From Hamadaea tsunoensis DSM 44101 (GTDB lineage Bacteria > Actinomycetota > Actinomycetes > Mycobacteriales > Micromonosporaceae), in the NCBI RefSeq assembly GCF_000428945.1, contig NZ_AUAX01000021.1, positions 1 to 64,000 on the forward strand: a stretch of DNA of 64,000 bases, in the 5' to 3' direction. Made by a program: the position numbers and the translations under genes. The notes under the pieces are model-generated. The model ran no database searches. It worked only from the letters and a program-made list of their open reading frames with translations, and was not told the origin of the DNA. Shown here piece after piece: positions 34,211-43,773 of the stretch; within the stretch, counting starts at the first letter, position 1, and every line of letters starts with the position of its first letter.

Positions 34211-35371
34211 TCAGGCGCCCCAGCCGGCGGCGGTGCCACCGACCCGTTCAGCGGTCACGCGCTCGAGGTAGCCGGACCGGCGGTAGGCGGTGATGGGGTC
34301 GGGGTCCAGGCCCATGTCTTCGCGTAGCTGGCGCAGCATCGGGCGGACATCGGTGTGGTAGGCGTCCATGAGGATGTCGTTGGCGCCGAGCACCTCGCCG
34401 GCCTTCTGCGCTGCGGCCAGCGCCGTGCGGTCGACGAGGAGCGCTTTCGCGGTGGCTTCCTGCACGTTCAACACCGACCGGATCACCGCCTGGATCTTCG
34501 GTTCGATGTTGTGGCACTGGTCGAGCATGAATGCGATACCCCCATCGGGGGTGACAGCGTCGGCGGCGGCGATCTCGTTCATGATCCGGAACAGTTGGAA
34601 CGGGTCGGCAGCGCCGGCCATCAGGTCGTCGTCGGCGTAGAAGCGGGAGTTGAAGTCGAACGCGCCGAGCTTGTTCTGCCGCAGGAGGAACGCGACGATG
34701 AACTCGATGTTCGTGCCTGGGGCGTGGTGGCCGGTGTCGATGACGACCTGCGCCCGCGGGCCAAGTTCGACGCAGTGGGCGTAGGCGGTTCCCCAGTCGG
34801 GGACATCTGTGGCGTAGAACGCGGGCTCGAACAGTTTGTACTCCAGCAGTAGCCGCTGGCTGCCCGTAAGCCTGCTGTTGGCCTGTTGCAGTGCCTCGGC
34901 GAGTCGGTCCTGGCGGGATCGAAGGTCGTCTTGGCCGGGATAGTTGGTGCCGTCGGAGAACCACAGTTTCAGGTCCGCGGAGCCGGTGGCGTCCATGATG
35001 TCGACACATTCGAGCAGGTGCTCGATGGCTTTGCGGCGTACGGCCGGGTCAGGGTTGGTCACCGACCCGAGCCGGTAGTCGTCGTCCTGGAAGACGTTGG
35101 CGTTGATAGTTCCGAGCTGGATTCCCTGTTCAGCTGCGTAGCGGGACAGGTGGTGATAGTCGTCCACGCGGTCCCAGGGGATGTGCAGGGCCACCGTGGG
35201 GGCCACGCCGGTGAACCGGTGCACGGTGGCCGCGTCGGCGATCTTCTCGTAGGCGTTGCGGGGCACGCCCTGCTGGGCGAATACCTTGAACCGGGTGCCG
35301 GAGTTGCCGTATGCCCATGACGGGGTCTCGATGTGCTGGCGGCGTAGTACCGCGGCGGCGGTGTGGGTCAT
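34211..35371 (-). CDS. rhaI: L-rhamnose isomerase, RhaI type (386 aa)
   Basis: A xylose-isomerase-like TIM barrel of 386 residues. Metal and substrate residues are visible in LLEYKLFEPAFYATDVPDWG, VVIDTGHHAPGTNIEF and GAFDFNSRFYADDDLMAGAA. It matches the RhaI family of Pseudomonas/actinomycetes rather than E. coli RhaA. It converts L-rhamnose to L-rhamnulose. Its start overlaps the stop of the GH3 gene by four bases, tying sugar release to sugar catabolism. Confidence 0.92.
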   Translation of the reverse strand: MTHTAAAVLRRQHIETPSWAYGNSGTRFKVFAQQGVPRNAYEKIADAATVHRFTGVAPTVALHIPWDRVDDYHHLSRYAAEQGIQLGTINANVFQDDDYRLGSVTNPDPAVRRKAIEHLLECVDIMDATGSADLKLWFSDGTNYPGQDDLRSRQDRLAEALQQANSRLTGSQRLLLEYKLFEPAFYATDVPDWGTAYAHCVELGPRAQVVIDTGHHAPGTNIEFIVAFLLRQNKLGAFDFNSRFYADDDLMAGAADPFQLFRIMNEIAAADAVTPDGGIAFMLDQCHNIEPKIQAVIRSVLNVQEATAKALLVDRTALAAAQKAGEVLGANDILMDAYHTDVRPMLRQLREDMGLDPDPITAYRRSGYLERVTAERVGGTAAGWGA

Positions 35372-37827
35372 GGGTTCTGGCCTTTCAAGACGTCGGCGAC
35401 GAGGTCGGCGGTGAGCTGGAATCGGGCGTGGAACTGCAGATCGGCACTGGAGGTCCCGACCTCGATGCAGTAGGTGCCCGGGTGGACCTGCCAGCCGATG
35501 CCAGGCTGGTAGGCGGCCAGGTCCCGTAGCGCTACCGAGATCGTCGCCGTGGCGGTGGCCCCAGCGCTGATACGCAGCTTCGCGACGCCCTTGAACTGCG
35601 GGTAGGGCTGCAGCGCGCCCTCGGGTGCGGTGATGTAGAGCTGCACCGTCTCGGTCCCCGGACGGTCAGCGGTGTTGGTGACCGGGATGGTCACCGTCAG
35701 GGCCTGCTGACTGGCGGACACGGCAAGCGGGCCATAGGTGTAGCTGGCATAGGACAGTCCGTGGCCGAACGCGAACAGTGGCCGTCGGCCGTGATGCCTG
35801 AAGTGCCGGTATCCGATCAGTGGCCCTTCGGGGTGCACGGCACTGCCATCGACGCCCGGCATCTGCGCTGGTGTCGTCACCGGACCCTGGCCGGCGTCGG
35901 CGGGGAACGTGATCGGCAGCCGGCCGGCAGGATCAGCGTCACCGAACAACACCGCAGCGAGCGCCTGACCGAAACGCTGGCCCGGGTACCACACTTGGAC
36001 GACGGCGGCGACGTGTTCCAGCCATGGCATGAGGACCGGGCCGGGCGTGTTGAGCACGACAACCGTGTTCTGGTTGGCGGCGGCGACTGCGGCGATGAGC
36101 TCGTCCTGGTCGCCGGGAAGATCCAGACCGGTCCGGTCCATCGCCTCGCCGCTAGCAGCCTGCACGACGACTACCGCGACGTCGGCATGGGCGGCGGCAG
36201 CGGCGGCGTCTGCGATCAGGTCGTCGGGTTCCTGCCAGCCGAGCCGGACTCCGGGCCGGATGCCGAGGAACGGCAGGTCCAGAGCTGGCCCGTAGGCGTA
36301 GGTGACCTCGACGTCGATCGGTTGCCCGGCGACAAGGTCGACGACGGCATGTCGGCTGTAGCCGGGGCCGGCGAACATCCGGTCGGCTTCGTGGGTGCCG
36401 GTGGTGGCGGCGCGGCCGTCGATATAGAGCGTGGCGTGGCCGCCGCCGGTGAGGCTGAACCGGTGCCGGCCGCTGCTGCGCGGGGTCAGCCGAGTCGTGT
36501 ACCGGGCGGTGAAGGCGCCGTCGACGCCGTCAGGTGGTCCGTGCCGGCCCAGTGCCTGCTCGGTCGTCTGCAGGATCAGCACACCGTCGGTGTCGTGATA
36601 CTCGGCGAGCACACCGGGCCTGCCGTCGGGTTGGGTGAGGACTTGCGCCGGGACCGCTGGTAGGGCGGTGTCGCCGAGTGTTCCCTGGGCGTGGGTGACG
36701 CTGATGCGCCCGGCGGCGCGGGCACGGAGACCCGCGAGCGGAGTGACGATCCGGGTGGGATCGGCGTCGACGCCGCCGGAGCCACCTACGGTGTACAGGG
36801 CGTCGGTGCCGGCGCAGCCGATGACGGCGATCTCGGTGATGTTGCGTAGCGGCAGGACACCGTTGTTGGTCAGTAGGACGCTGGCGTCGGCGGCGACGGT
36901 GGCGGCGAGCAGGTCGTGGGCGTTGCTGTCTGGCTGCGGCTGGCCTGCGGTGCTGGCCAGGTCGCAGCCGAGGACGGCGGTCAGGATCCGGGTGGCGATA
37001 TCGCGGCAGCGGCCACTGTCGGCGAGCATCTCGGCGGTGCGCCCGGACGGCCCGTCCAGGCCGGGCACATCCAGGCCTGCCGCGAGTGCCTGGGCGGGGT
37101 CGCGGACGGCGAAGATGAAGTCCGGGACTGTGAACCCGGGCCAGCGCCATTCGTCTTTGACCAGGTGCCACAGGTCGGGGTCCTGGCTCGGGTACCGGCC
37201 GTTGAGCCGGTTGTAGGAGGCCATGACCGCCCACGCGCCGCCGTCGGCGAGAACCCGCCGAAACGGGGCCAGGTACAGCTCGTGCAGGGTCCGTTCGTCG
37301 ATGCGCATGTCGACGGCGTCGCCGCGAGCGAAGAGGTGTCCGTCGCCGGTGCGGCCTCGCTCGTGGGTGTTGGCGACCAGGTGTTTGGCGACGGCGATGA
37401 CGTGGCGGCTCTGGACACCCCGTATGTGGGCCAGGCCGATGTGACCGGCCAGCCAAGGGTCTTCACCGAAGGTTTCCGGGATGCGCCCGGCCAGCGCTGT
37501 GCGCACCAGGTCCAGGCTGGGGCCGAGCAGGACGGTGTGACCGCTCGCGGCTACTTCGGCGCCGATCGCCGCCCCGTAGGCGTGGGCGAGGTCGGTGTCC
37601 ATTGTCGCGGCCAGAGCCATCGCGACTGGCAGCGCTGTGCCGGACGGGATGTCGCGTACGCCGCTGGGTCCGTCACGGTAGGACAGCGGCGGCAGGCCGA
37701 GGCTGTCCAGGACGGTGTAGTCGGCCAACGCCAGCGCGGTGAGCTGTCCCGGGGTGAGGGCAGCAACGGCGGCGGCGACCCGGTCGGGCAGCGGCAGCGT
37801 CTGGTCGTGCCAGGGTTGGGTGCTCAT
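35368..37827 (-). CDS. GH3 beta-glycosidase with PA14 insert (819 aa)
   Basis: Domains in order: GH3 catalytic barrel (residues 1-~290; SYRDGPSGVRD, KHLVANTHERGRTGDGH, MASYNRLNGRYPSQDPDLW, nucleophile Asp236 in GFTVPDFIF), the start of the GH3 C-domain, a PA14 insertion (~400-530; YTTRLTPRSSGRHRFSLTGG), the rest of the C-domain (VVVVQAASGEAMDRTGLDLPG), then a fibronectin-III-like domain. No signal peptide is evident, so it probably acts inside the cell on imported glycosides. It is coupled by ATGA overlaps to the rhamnosidase before it and rhaI after it. A likely role is to remove the glucose left after rhamnose release from rutinoside- or neohesperidoside-type glycosides. Confidence 0.88.
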   Translation of the reverse strand: MSTQPWHDQTLPLPDRVAAAVAALTPGQLTALALADYTVLDSLGLPPLSYRDGPSGVRDIPSGTALPVAMALAATMDTDLAHAYGAAIGAEVAASGHTVLLGPSLDLVRTALAGRIPETFGEDPWLAGHIGLAHIRGVQSRHVIAVAKHLVANTHERGRTGDGHLFARGDAVDMRIDERTLHELYLAPFRRVLADGGAWAVMASYNRLNGRYPSQDPDLWHLVKDEWRWPGFTVPDFIFAVRDPAQALAAGLDVPGLDGPSGRTAEMLADSGRCRDIATRILTAVLGCDLASTAGQPQPDSNAHDLLAATVAADASVLLTNNGVLPLRNITEIAVIGCAGTDALYTVGGSGGVDADPTRIVTPLAGLRARAAGRISVTHAQGTLGDTALPAVPAQVLTQPDGRPGVLAEYHDTDGVLILQTTEQALGRHGPPDGVDGAFTARYTTRLTPRSSGRHRFSLTGGGHATLYIDGRAATTGTHEADRMFAGPGYSRHAVVDLVAGQPIDVEVTYAYGPALDLPFLGIRPGVRLGWQEPDDLIADAAAAAAHADVAVVVVQAASGEAMDRTGLDLPGDQDELIAAVAAANQNTVVVLNTPGPVLMPWLEHVAAVVQVWYPGQRFGQALAAVLFGDADPAGRLPITFPADAGQGPVTTPAQMPGVDGSAVHPEGPLIGYRHFRHHGRRPLFAFGHGLSYASYTYGPLAVSASQQALTVTIPVTNTADRPGTETVQLYITAPEGALQPYPQFKGVAKLRISAGATATATISVALRDLAAYQPGIGWQVHPGTYCIEVGTSSADLQFHARFQLTADLVADVLKGQNP

Positions 37828-40436
37828 GCGGGTGTTCCTGCTGCTTCACGGTCGTGGATGTTGACCTGGGTGGGGCGGGCGGGGTCGGCGTCGGCGGGGC
37901 GGTACGCCACGGTGAAGGTGTGGTTGCCCGCACCAACGGCAGTGGGTTCCTGACCGAGGAGGTCGATGACGGCGGTCGTGCCGGCGGGGATGGTGGCCTG
38001 CACGTGCAGGGTGGCGCCGTCTCGCTGCCAGGACACGGCGGCGGTGCCGTAGGGGGTCAGGTGTTCGGTGTGGGCGTGGGTGAGACCACCGCCGGGCCGC
38101 GGCGCTACGCGCAGGCGCCGGTAGCCGGGCGCGTCGGCGGATAGACCTGCCAGGGTGCGGTGCATCCAGTCGGCGACCGCGCCGAGCGCGTAGTGATTGA
38201 AGGAGGTCATCTCGCCGGGGTTGACGCTGCCGTCGGGCAGCATGCTGTCCCAGCGTTCCCAGGTGGTGGTGGCGCCCATCGTCACCGGGTAGAGCCAGGA
38301 TGGGCAGCTGGTCTGGGTCAGCAGGTGGTAGGCAGTGTCCAGGTGACCGGTCACGGTGAGCGCGTCGCAGATCAGCGGTGTGCCGACGAATCCGGTGGCG
38401 ATGAGATGGCCGTTGTCGGCGACGAGTTCGGCGAGGCGCCGTCCGGCCCGGTCGCGCAGGTCGGCGGGCAGCAGGTCGAACATGATCGCTAGGGCGTAGG
38501 CGGTGGGTGCGTCTGATGCCATCCGGCCGGACGCGGTGACAAACTCGGCGCGGAAAGCAGTGCGGGTTGCTGCAGCGAGACCGCTGTAGCGGCGCTGGTC
38601 TTCGGTGTTGCCCAGCAGCGCGGCGGTTTCGGCAAGCAGCCCGGCAGTGTAGGCGTGGTAGGCCGAAGCGACCAGGTACGGGTCAGTGCGGGCCTGGTCG
38701 GGGCGCCGTGGCGGGGCGGCGGGGTCGAGCCAGTCACCGAACTGGAAGCCGCTGTTCCACAGGTGCCCGGGGCCGGCGATCGCGGCGATCTGGTCGACCC
38801 AGGCGGTCATGCTCGGGTACTGGTCAGCGAGGATCTGCAGGTCGCCGGTGCGTTGGTAGAGCGTCCACGGCACGAGGACAGCGGCGTCGCCCCAGGCGGC
38901 GGCTGGGGTCAGGTCGAACAGCACTGGTACCCATGGCACGTAGTGCGGGACGGTACCGAACCTGCGTTGTTCGGCGGCCAGGTCGGTCAGCCACGAGGTG
39001 AGCAGCCCGGTGCAGTCATACAGGTAGGATGCGGTCGGCGCAAACGCGGCGATGTCGCCGGTCCAGCCGAGACGCTCGTCGCGCTGAGGGCAGTCGGTGG
39101 GCAGGTCGACGAAGTTGCCGCGCATGCTCCACACGACGTTGTCGTGCAACCGGGTCAGCAACGGGTCGGAGCAGCCGAACCGTCCGGCATGGGTCATGTC
39201 GGTGTGAATGACCACCGCTGTTGCGTCTACCGGCACGTCGGCGTCGATCTGTGCGTAGCGGAACCCGTGGATGGTGAACCGCGGCTCCCATTCCTGGACG
39301 GTGTCGCTGTCGCCCAAGATAAAGGTGTCGATGGACGGGGCGTTGCGTAGCGGCCGGGTGCACAGCTCCCCGTGTTCGAGGACCTCAGCGTGGTGCAGTC
39401 GCACCACCTGCCCGGCCGGACCGTGGACCTGGATACGGAGCCGGCCGGAGATGTTCTGCCCGAAGTCGAGGATCTGCTTGCCCGCCGGGGACGTGAAGAC
39501 AGCTACCGGGGTGAGGGTTTCGACACGCCGGACCGGTGGACCCGTCGGTGCGGTGAGGCAAGACAGGTCGATGTCGCTCACTGTGGCCGGTAGCCAGTCT
39601 CGGTCGTCGAACCCGGGTGACGACCAGCCGTGCGAAATGAGGCGGGCGTCGTGGTGTTCGCCTTCGTACAGGCCGGTAGCGGTGATGGGGCTTGGTGCCG
39701 TGCGCCAGTGCCGGTCGGTGCCGATCGTGGTGATGGTGCCGTCGGGGTGGCGCAGTTCCAACTGTGCCAGCAGTGCTGTGCGGGTGCCGTAGAGGTTGTG
39801 GGTGCCGCCGTTGAAGCCGATCAGCCCGCGGAACCAGCCGTCGGCCAGCCATCCGCCGATCGTGTTGGCGCCGTCGCTCAGCAGTTCGGTGACGTCGAAC
39901 GTCTGGTATCGCAGCCGTTCGGGGTAGCTGGTCCACCCCGGTGCCAGAACGTGGTCACCGACCCGACAGCCGTTGATCTCCAGTTCGTACAGGCCGTGGG
40001 CGGTGGCGTACAAGCGGGCGGAGGCTACCGGTGCGGTGACCGTGAAGTCGCGGCGCAGCAACATCGCCGGGCGGGGCAGGTCCGTTGCCGTGTCGGGCTG
40101 CGGGCTGATCGCATTAGCCTGCCAGTCGTCACGGTGCAGCAGGCCAGCTTCGACGATGGCCGGTGCGCTCCACGGCGATGGTTCCGTGCAGCCGTCAGCC
40201 CAGGCGCGGACCCGTACGAGGCGGCGTTCCCGGGAGGCCAGCGGCGCTGCAGGCCAGGGCCGCAGGTTGCTGTCGGTGTCGCTGATGCGCCCGCTTGTGT
40301 AGGGCTGCGGGCCGCCGTCGACGGCGACCTCGTAGGCGACCTGATCTGTGCTGGTGTGCCAGGACAGGCGCGGACGAGGGCAGCCTGCCCCGAGCGCTTC
40401 GCCGATGTGCTCGAAGCGCAGATGGTGCGTGTGCAT
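37824..40436 (-). CDS. Alpha-L-rhamnosidase, GH78 (870 aa)
   Basis: Architecture of GH78: N-terminal beta domains (LRFEHIGEALGAGCPRPRLS; YELEINGCRVGDHVLAPGWT; LDFGQNISGRLRIQVHGPAG), an (alpha/alpha)6 barrel with the family signature DCPQRDERLGWTGDIAAF carrying catalytic acids, and a C-terminal beta domain (GGGLTHAHTEHLTPYG). There is no signal peptide, so it is cytosolic. It hydrolyses terminal alpha-L-rhamnose from glycosides. It starts three bases after the permease gene and overlaps the GH3 gene. Confidence 0.93.
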   Translation of the reverse strand: MHTHHLRFEHIGEALGAGCPRPRLSWHTSTDQVAYEVAVDGGPQPYTSGRISDTDSNLRPWPAAPLASRERRLVRVRAWADGCTEPSPWSAPAIVEAGLLHRDDWQANAISPQPDTATDLPRPAMLLRRDFTVTAPVASARLYATAHGLYELEINGCRVGDHVLAPGWTSYPERLRYQTFDVTELLSDGANTIGGWLADGWFRGLIGFNGGTHNLYGTRTALLAQLELRHPDGTITTIGTDRHWRTAPSPITATGLYEGEHHDARLISHGWSSPGFDDRDWLPATVSDIDLSCLTAPTGPPVRRVETLTPVAVFTSPAGKQILDFGQNISGRLRIQVHGPAGQVVRLHHAEVLEHGELCTRPLRNAPSIDTFILGDSDTVQEWEPRFTIHGFRYAQIDADVPVDATAVVIHTDMTHAGRFGCSDPLLTRLHDNVVWSMRGNFVDLPTDCPQRDERLGWTGDIAAFAPTASYLYDCTGLLTSWLTDLAAEQRRFGTVPHYVPWVPVLFDLTPAAAWGDAAVLVPWTLYQRTGDLQILADQYPSMTAWVDQIAAIAGPGHLWNSGFQFGDWLDPAAPPRRPDQARTDPYLVASAYHAYTAGLLAETAALLGNTEDQRRYSGLAAATRTAFRAEFVTASGRMASDAPTAYALAIMFDLLPADLRDRAGRRLAELVADNGHLIATGFVGTPLICDALTVTGHLDTAYHLLTQTSCPSWLYPVTMGATTTWERWDSMLPDGSVNPGEMTSFNHYALGAVADWMHRTLAGLSADAPGYRRLRVAPRPGGGLTHAHTEHLTPYGTAAVSWQRDGATLHVQATIPAGTTAVIDLLGQEPTAVGAGNHTFTVAYRPADADPARPTQVNIHDREAAGTPA

Positions 40437-40439
40437 GGG

Positions 40440-41351
40440 TTAGCCCTTCACCGATCCGGCCGTGAGGCCCTTCATGACCTTCTGGTTGAGGGCCAGGTAC
40501 AGCAGCAGGGTCGGTACGACGGTCAGGCAGATGGAGGCGAACGTGGGTCCCCATTGGCGCTGGCCGTACTGTCCGACGAAGTTGAGCAAGCCGGTCTGCA
40601 CGGTGCGCAGGTTGTCGTCGCTGATGAAGGTGAGTGACAGCAGCAGGTCATTCCAGATGAAGAAGAACTGCACCAGGGCGATGGTGAGGATGGCGTTTCG
40701 CACCATCGGCAGCACGACGACGGCGAAGGTGCGGAAGATCCCGGCGCCGTCGAGGAACGAAGCCTCCAGGACCTCCGGTGGGATGGCGCGGAAGTAGCCA
40801 GCCATGAGGAACACGGTCAGGGGAAGCCCGAACGCCGTGTAGGTGATGATCAGTGACCACAGCGAGTTGATGAGTTGGGCTTTGAAGTAGATGGTGAACA
40901 GCGGCAGCAGCACCATCTGCAGCGGGACCATGACTCCGGCGAGGAACACCAACAGGACGGCGCCGCGGCCTCGCCACACCATGACCTGCAGGGCGAATCC
41001 GGCGGCGACGCCGAAAACGATGATGGCCGCCAGTGACGGCACGGTGGCCAGCAGGCTGTTACGCAGGTAGGTGGACATGTGGCCGGTGGTCCACGCCTCG
41101 GAGTAGTTGGCCCAGTCGAACCCTTCCGGCAGCGCCCAGACCGGCTTGAGGGAGAACTCGTCTTCCTGCTTGAGCGACGACAGGATCAGCCAGACCAGCG
41201 GGTAGATCTCGATGAGCAGCAGCAGCGCTACCGCCGCGCGCAGCGGCATCCGCCGCAGTTGCCGGCCGAGGCGGTTCTTCGGGCGGTGGCGCAGCGTGGG
41301 CGTGACGGGCGCGGTCTCGTGGGCGTGCCGAACGGCGGTGGGGGTGCTCAT
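40440..41351 (-). CDS. ABC sugar transporter permease, MalG type (303 aa)
   Basis: Six hydrophobic helices after a basic N-terminus (AALLLLIEIYPLVWLILSSL; VLLVFLAGVMVPLQMVLLPL; LIITYTAFGLPLTVFLMAGY). The EAA loop EVLEASFLDGAGIFRTFAVV fits MalG-type inner-membrane permeases of the CUT1 family. The start overlaps the other permease gene by four bases. It partners the upstream permease and binding protein. No ATPase gene is in the cluster, so a shared MsiK-like ATPase probably energises it, as is usual in actinomycetes. Confidence 0.92.
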   Translation of the reverse strand: MSTPTAVRHAHETAPVTPTLRHRPKNRLGRQLRRMPLRAAVALLLLIEIYPLVWLILSSLKQEDEFSLKPVWALPEGFDWANYSEAWTTGHMSTYLRNSLLATVPSLAAIIVFGVAAGFALQVMVWRGRGAVLLVFLAGVMVPLQMVLLPLFTIYFKAQLINSLWSLIITYTAFGLPLTVFLMAGYFRAIPPEVLEASFLDGAGIFRTFAVVVLPMVRNAILTIALVQFFFIWNDLLLSLTFISDDNLRTVQTGLLNFVGQYGQRQWGPTFASICLTVVPTLLLYLALNQKVMKGLTAGSVKG

Positions 41352-42232
41352 CGGGTCTGGTCCTTGCGCGAGAAGCGGAAGATCACGAGGGTGACGAGAA
41401 GACTCAGCAGGGTCAGCTGCATCGCGATGGTGGAGCCGTAGCCGTAGTCGCCGAAGCTGAACGCGGTCTTGTACATGTACAGCGTGAGCGGGCTGGTGGT
41501 GTCGCCTGGACCGCCGCCGGTCAAAGCCATGATCGAGTCGAAGACTTTGAGAGTGCCGTTGATGCTGAAGATCACCGACGAGAGCAGGATCGGGGTGAGC
41601 ATCGGCAGGATGATGTGGCGTACCAGCCGCCAGCCCCGCGCGCCGTCGAGGCGGGCGCCTTCGATGATGTCGTCGGGGATGTCGACGAGGCCGGCGTAGA
41701 GCAGCACGGCGTAGAAGCCCATAGACCGCCAGACGTCCATGACGACCAAGACGATGAAAGCGCTACCGGAATCGCCGAACCAGTCCCGGTCGCCGGACAT
41801 GCCCAGCACCGAGGCGATCGAGTTGATCAAGCCTGGCTGGGGGGCGACCGCGAACAGCTTGGTGAACATCGCCGCGACCGCGACCGTGGGCAGCACCACC
41901 GGGAAGAACACCAGGGTGCGCACCAGCGCGGAGGCGCGCTTGAGGTAGAACGTGTACAGCAGGGCCAGCAGCAGCCCGAACCCGACCTGCCCGACGGTTA
42001 CGGCGATGCCGTATTTGACGGTGAACCAGGTCGAGGCCCAGAACGCGTCGTCGCCGAGCAGCTGCTTGTAGTTGTCCAGGCCGGTGAAGTTGAACCCGCC
42101 GATGACGCTGCCGTCGAAGAAGGTGTAGCCCGCCGACCAGATGAGCGGGACGATCATGACAAGGGTGTAGACGATCAGGGCGGGTCCGATGAACACAGCG
42201 ATGGCCCGCTTGTCCCCGAGCATTGATCGCAC
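41348..42232 (-). CDS. ABC sugar transporter permease, MalF type (294 aa)
   Basis: MalF/UgpA-like permease with helices AVFIGPALIVYTLVMIVPLI, VGFGLLLALLYTFYL and LVFFPVVLPTVAVAAMFTKL, and EAA loop IIEGARLDGARGWRLVRHI. I chose GTG 42232, which has GGAGGA six bases upstream, over the longer open frame beginning at 42301; ATG 42223 is an alternative. It overlaps the MalG-type gene. It is separated from the binding-protein gene by a 13-bp hairpin. Confidence 0.9.
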   Translation of the reverse strand: MRSMLGDKRAIAVFIGPALIVYTLVMIVPLIWSAGYTFFDGSVIGGFNFTGLDNYKQLLGDDAFWASTWFTVKYGIAVTVGQVGFGLLLALLYTFYLKRASALVRTLVFFPVVLPTVAVAAMFTKLFAVAPQPGLINSIASVLGMSGDRDWFGDSGSAFIVLVVMDVWRSMGFYAVLLYAGLVDIPDDIIEGARLDGARGWRLVRHIILPMLTPILLSSVIFSINGTLKVFDSIMALTGGGPGDTTSPLTLYMYKTAFSFGDYGYGSTIAMQLTLLSLLVTLVIFRFSRKDQTR

Positions 42233-42267
42233 GGGTTCCTCCTCGTAGGTGATGAGACGGTCGGGGT

Positions 42268-42298
42268 ACGGGCCGCCGCCACGATGGCGGCGGCCCGT
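42268..42298 (-). terminator. Strong stem-loop between binding-protein and permease genes
   Basis: A perfect 13-bp stem (ACGGGCCGCCGCC) with a five-base loop lies between the SBP stop and the permease ribosome-binding site. In sugar ABC operons such a loop usually acts as a leaky terminator or 3' stabiliser, giving more binding protein than permease. Confidence 0.7.
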
Positions 42299-42306
42299 CA
42301 TGCAGG

Positions 42307-43590
42307 TCAGCCCTGATCGATGGCCTTTTGCAGGGTGTTCATGTAGTCAGCGGGCGACATGTCGCCGGTGACCAGCCGCGTCACGTTCTTGGTCGCGGTG
42401 TCGGTCGCCTTGGTCGGGAACAGCGCCTCGAACCACAGCAGCGGCTGCTTGGTGGCGCCGATCTGCGTGACAACACCCTTGGTCAGAGCGCTGGCGTCCG
42501 CGGGCGGGTTGGCGGTGAAGCCGCTGACCAGGCCGATCTCGGACAGCGCGCGGTCGCCGTAGTGCTCGACGATGTACTTCAGCCACGCGCCGACCTCGGC
42601 GTTGTAGCCCTTCTTCGACACCACGGTGGTCAGGCCGGCGTTCATCGGGGTCTGGTCCGCGGTGCCGGTGCCGCCGGCAACCGTCGGGAACGGCAGGAAT
42701 CCGATGTTGTCGGCGCCGATCTTGTTGGTCTGCTGGTTGCCGAAGTCACGCACAGCCCAGCTGCCCATGTAGAACATCGCGGCCTTGCCCTGCAGGAACA
42801 GGTCCTGGGCGGTGGCGTAGTCCAGGGTGCCGACACCCTTGCCGAAGTAGCCCTTGGTGCCCAGGTCGGCCACGGCCTGCGCGGCGGCGACGTACTGCGG
42901 GTCGGTGAGCTTGGCCTTGCCGTCCTTGACGTCCTGCAGCGCGTTGGGCCCGACGGTGCGGAACAAGTAGTTGCCGAGCAGGCGGGTCAGCGGCCAGCCC
43001 TGCTGTCCGGATGCCGCGAACGGCTGCACGCCCTTGGCCTGCAGAGCGGCAGCTGCCGCCGACAGCTCTTCCCAGGTCGTGGGTGCCGTGATGCCGTTGT
43101 CAGCGAACAGCTTCTTGTTGTACCAAACGCCTTCGATGTTGAGCTCCAGCGGCAGGCCGAGCAGCTTCCCGCCCTGGGTCTTCTTCACCAGCTCCACCGC
43201 GGCCGGGTTGAGCTTGTCGAAGACGCCGAGCTCCTTGAGGGTGGCCTCCAGGTCGAGGATCTGCCCCGAGTTGTACATCTGCTGCAGCAGCTCGTTGCTG
43301 TTGGGTGCGTTGAAGATGGTGGGCAGGTTGTTCTGGCTTGCCAGCAGCTGCAGCTTCTGGTCCAGATCGGCCTGCGGGGCGACCTCGACCTTCAGGGTGG
43401 TGCCGGGCTTGGTCTTGGCGTAGTCATCGGTCAGTTTGCCGAAGACCAGCGGCCAGCCCTCCGTGGGCTGCTGCACGGAGTAGTACTTGACCTGCAACGG
43501 TCCGGATGCGGCCGTGTCGTCGGTGCCGGAACTGCACGCGGCCAGGGCGAGCATGGCCGCCGCGGCGATCGCGACGCTGCGAAGCTTCAC
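42307..43590 (-). CDS. Extracellular sugar-binding lipoprotein of the ABC importer (427 aa)
   Basis: The signal peptide (VKLRSVAIAAAAMLALAACSS) ends with a lipobox LAAC, so the protein is lipid-anchored outside the membrane. The body matches family 1 solute-binding proteins: GKLLGLPLELNIEGVWYNKK, GKAAMFYMGSWAVRDFG and a C-terminal TNPADY-like SPADYMNTLQKAID. The GTG start has GAGGAGAA upstream. It is the first gene of the nine-gene operon, and by context it captures rhamnose-containing glycosides or rhamnose. Confidence 0.92.
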   Translation of the reverse strand: MKLRSVAIAAAAMLALAACSSGTDDTAASGPLQVKYYSVQQPTEGWPLVFGKLTDDYAKTKPGTTLKVEVAPQADLDQKLQLLASQNNLPTIFNAPNSNELLQQMYNSGQILDLEATLKELGVFDKLNPAAVELVKKTQGGKLLGLPLELNIEGVWYNKKLFADNGITAPTTWEELSAAAAALQAKGVQPFAASGQQGWPLTRLLGNYLFRTVGPNALQDVKDGKAKLTDPQYVAAAQAVADLGTKGYFGKGVGTLDYATAQDLFLQGKAAMFYMGSWAVRDFGNQQTNKIGADNIGFLPFPTVAGGTGTADQTPMNAGLTTVVSKKGYNAEVGAWLKYIVEHYGDRALSEIGLVSGFTANPPADASALTKGVVTQIGATKQPLLWFEALFPTKATDTATKNVTRLVTGDMSPADYMNTLQKAIDQG

Positions 43591-43682
43591 GCTGTTCTCC
43601 TCGGGTGCGGGTGAAGGTTGGTGATGTCGCCGGTAGGGCCCGGCAATGGATTGGCATTTGTTGCGTTCGCGTCTCCAGCCGG

Positions 43683-43700
43683 TTTCGGCTGTGTCCGAAA
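43683..43700. promoter_or_regulatory. 18-bp dyad in the promoter region of the rhamnoside operon
   Basis: TTTCGGCTGTGTCCGAAA has perfect 6-bp arms around a six-base centre, 93 bases before the SBP start in the only long gap (43591-43773) ahead of the operon. It is a plausible repressor/activator site. The AraC gene ends at 43774. Confidence 0.4.
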
Positions 43701-43773
43701 TGATGTCGGCCCGTGTGAGCTGCGACGTAGCCCTCGATGAACCGCCTGTAGCACAAAATTGACCTGTGCTGGT

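Noticed and set aside
42328-43614. 428-codon plus-strand frame opposite the binding protein
   Set aside because: Gly/Val/Leu-rich shadow; the opposite strand has a lipobox and family motifs.
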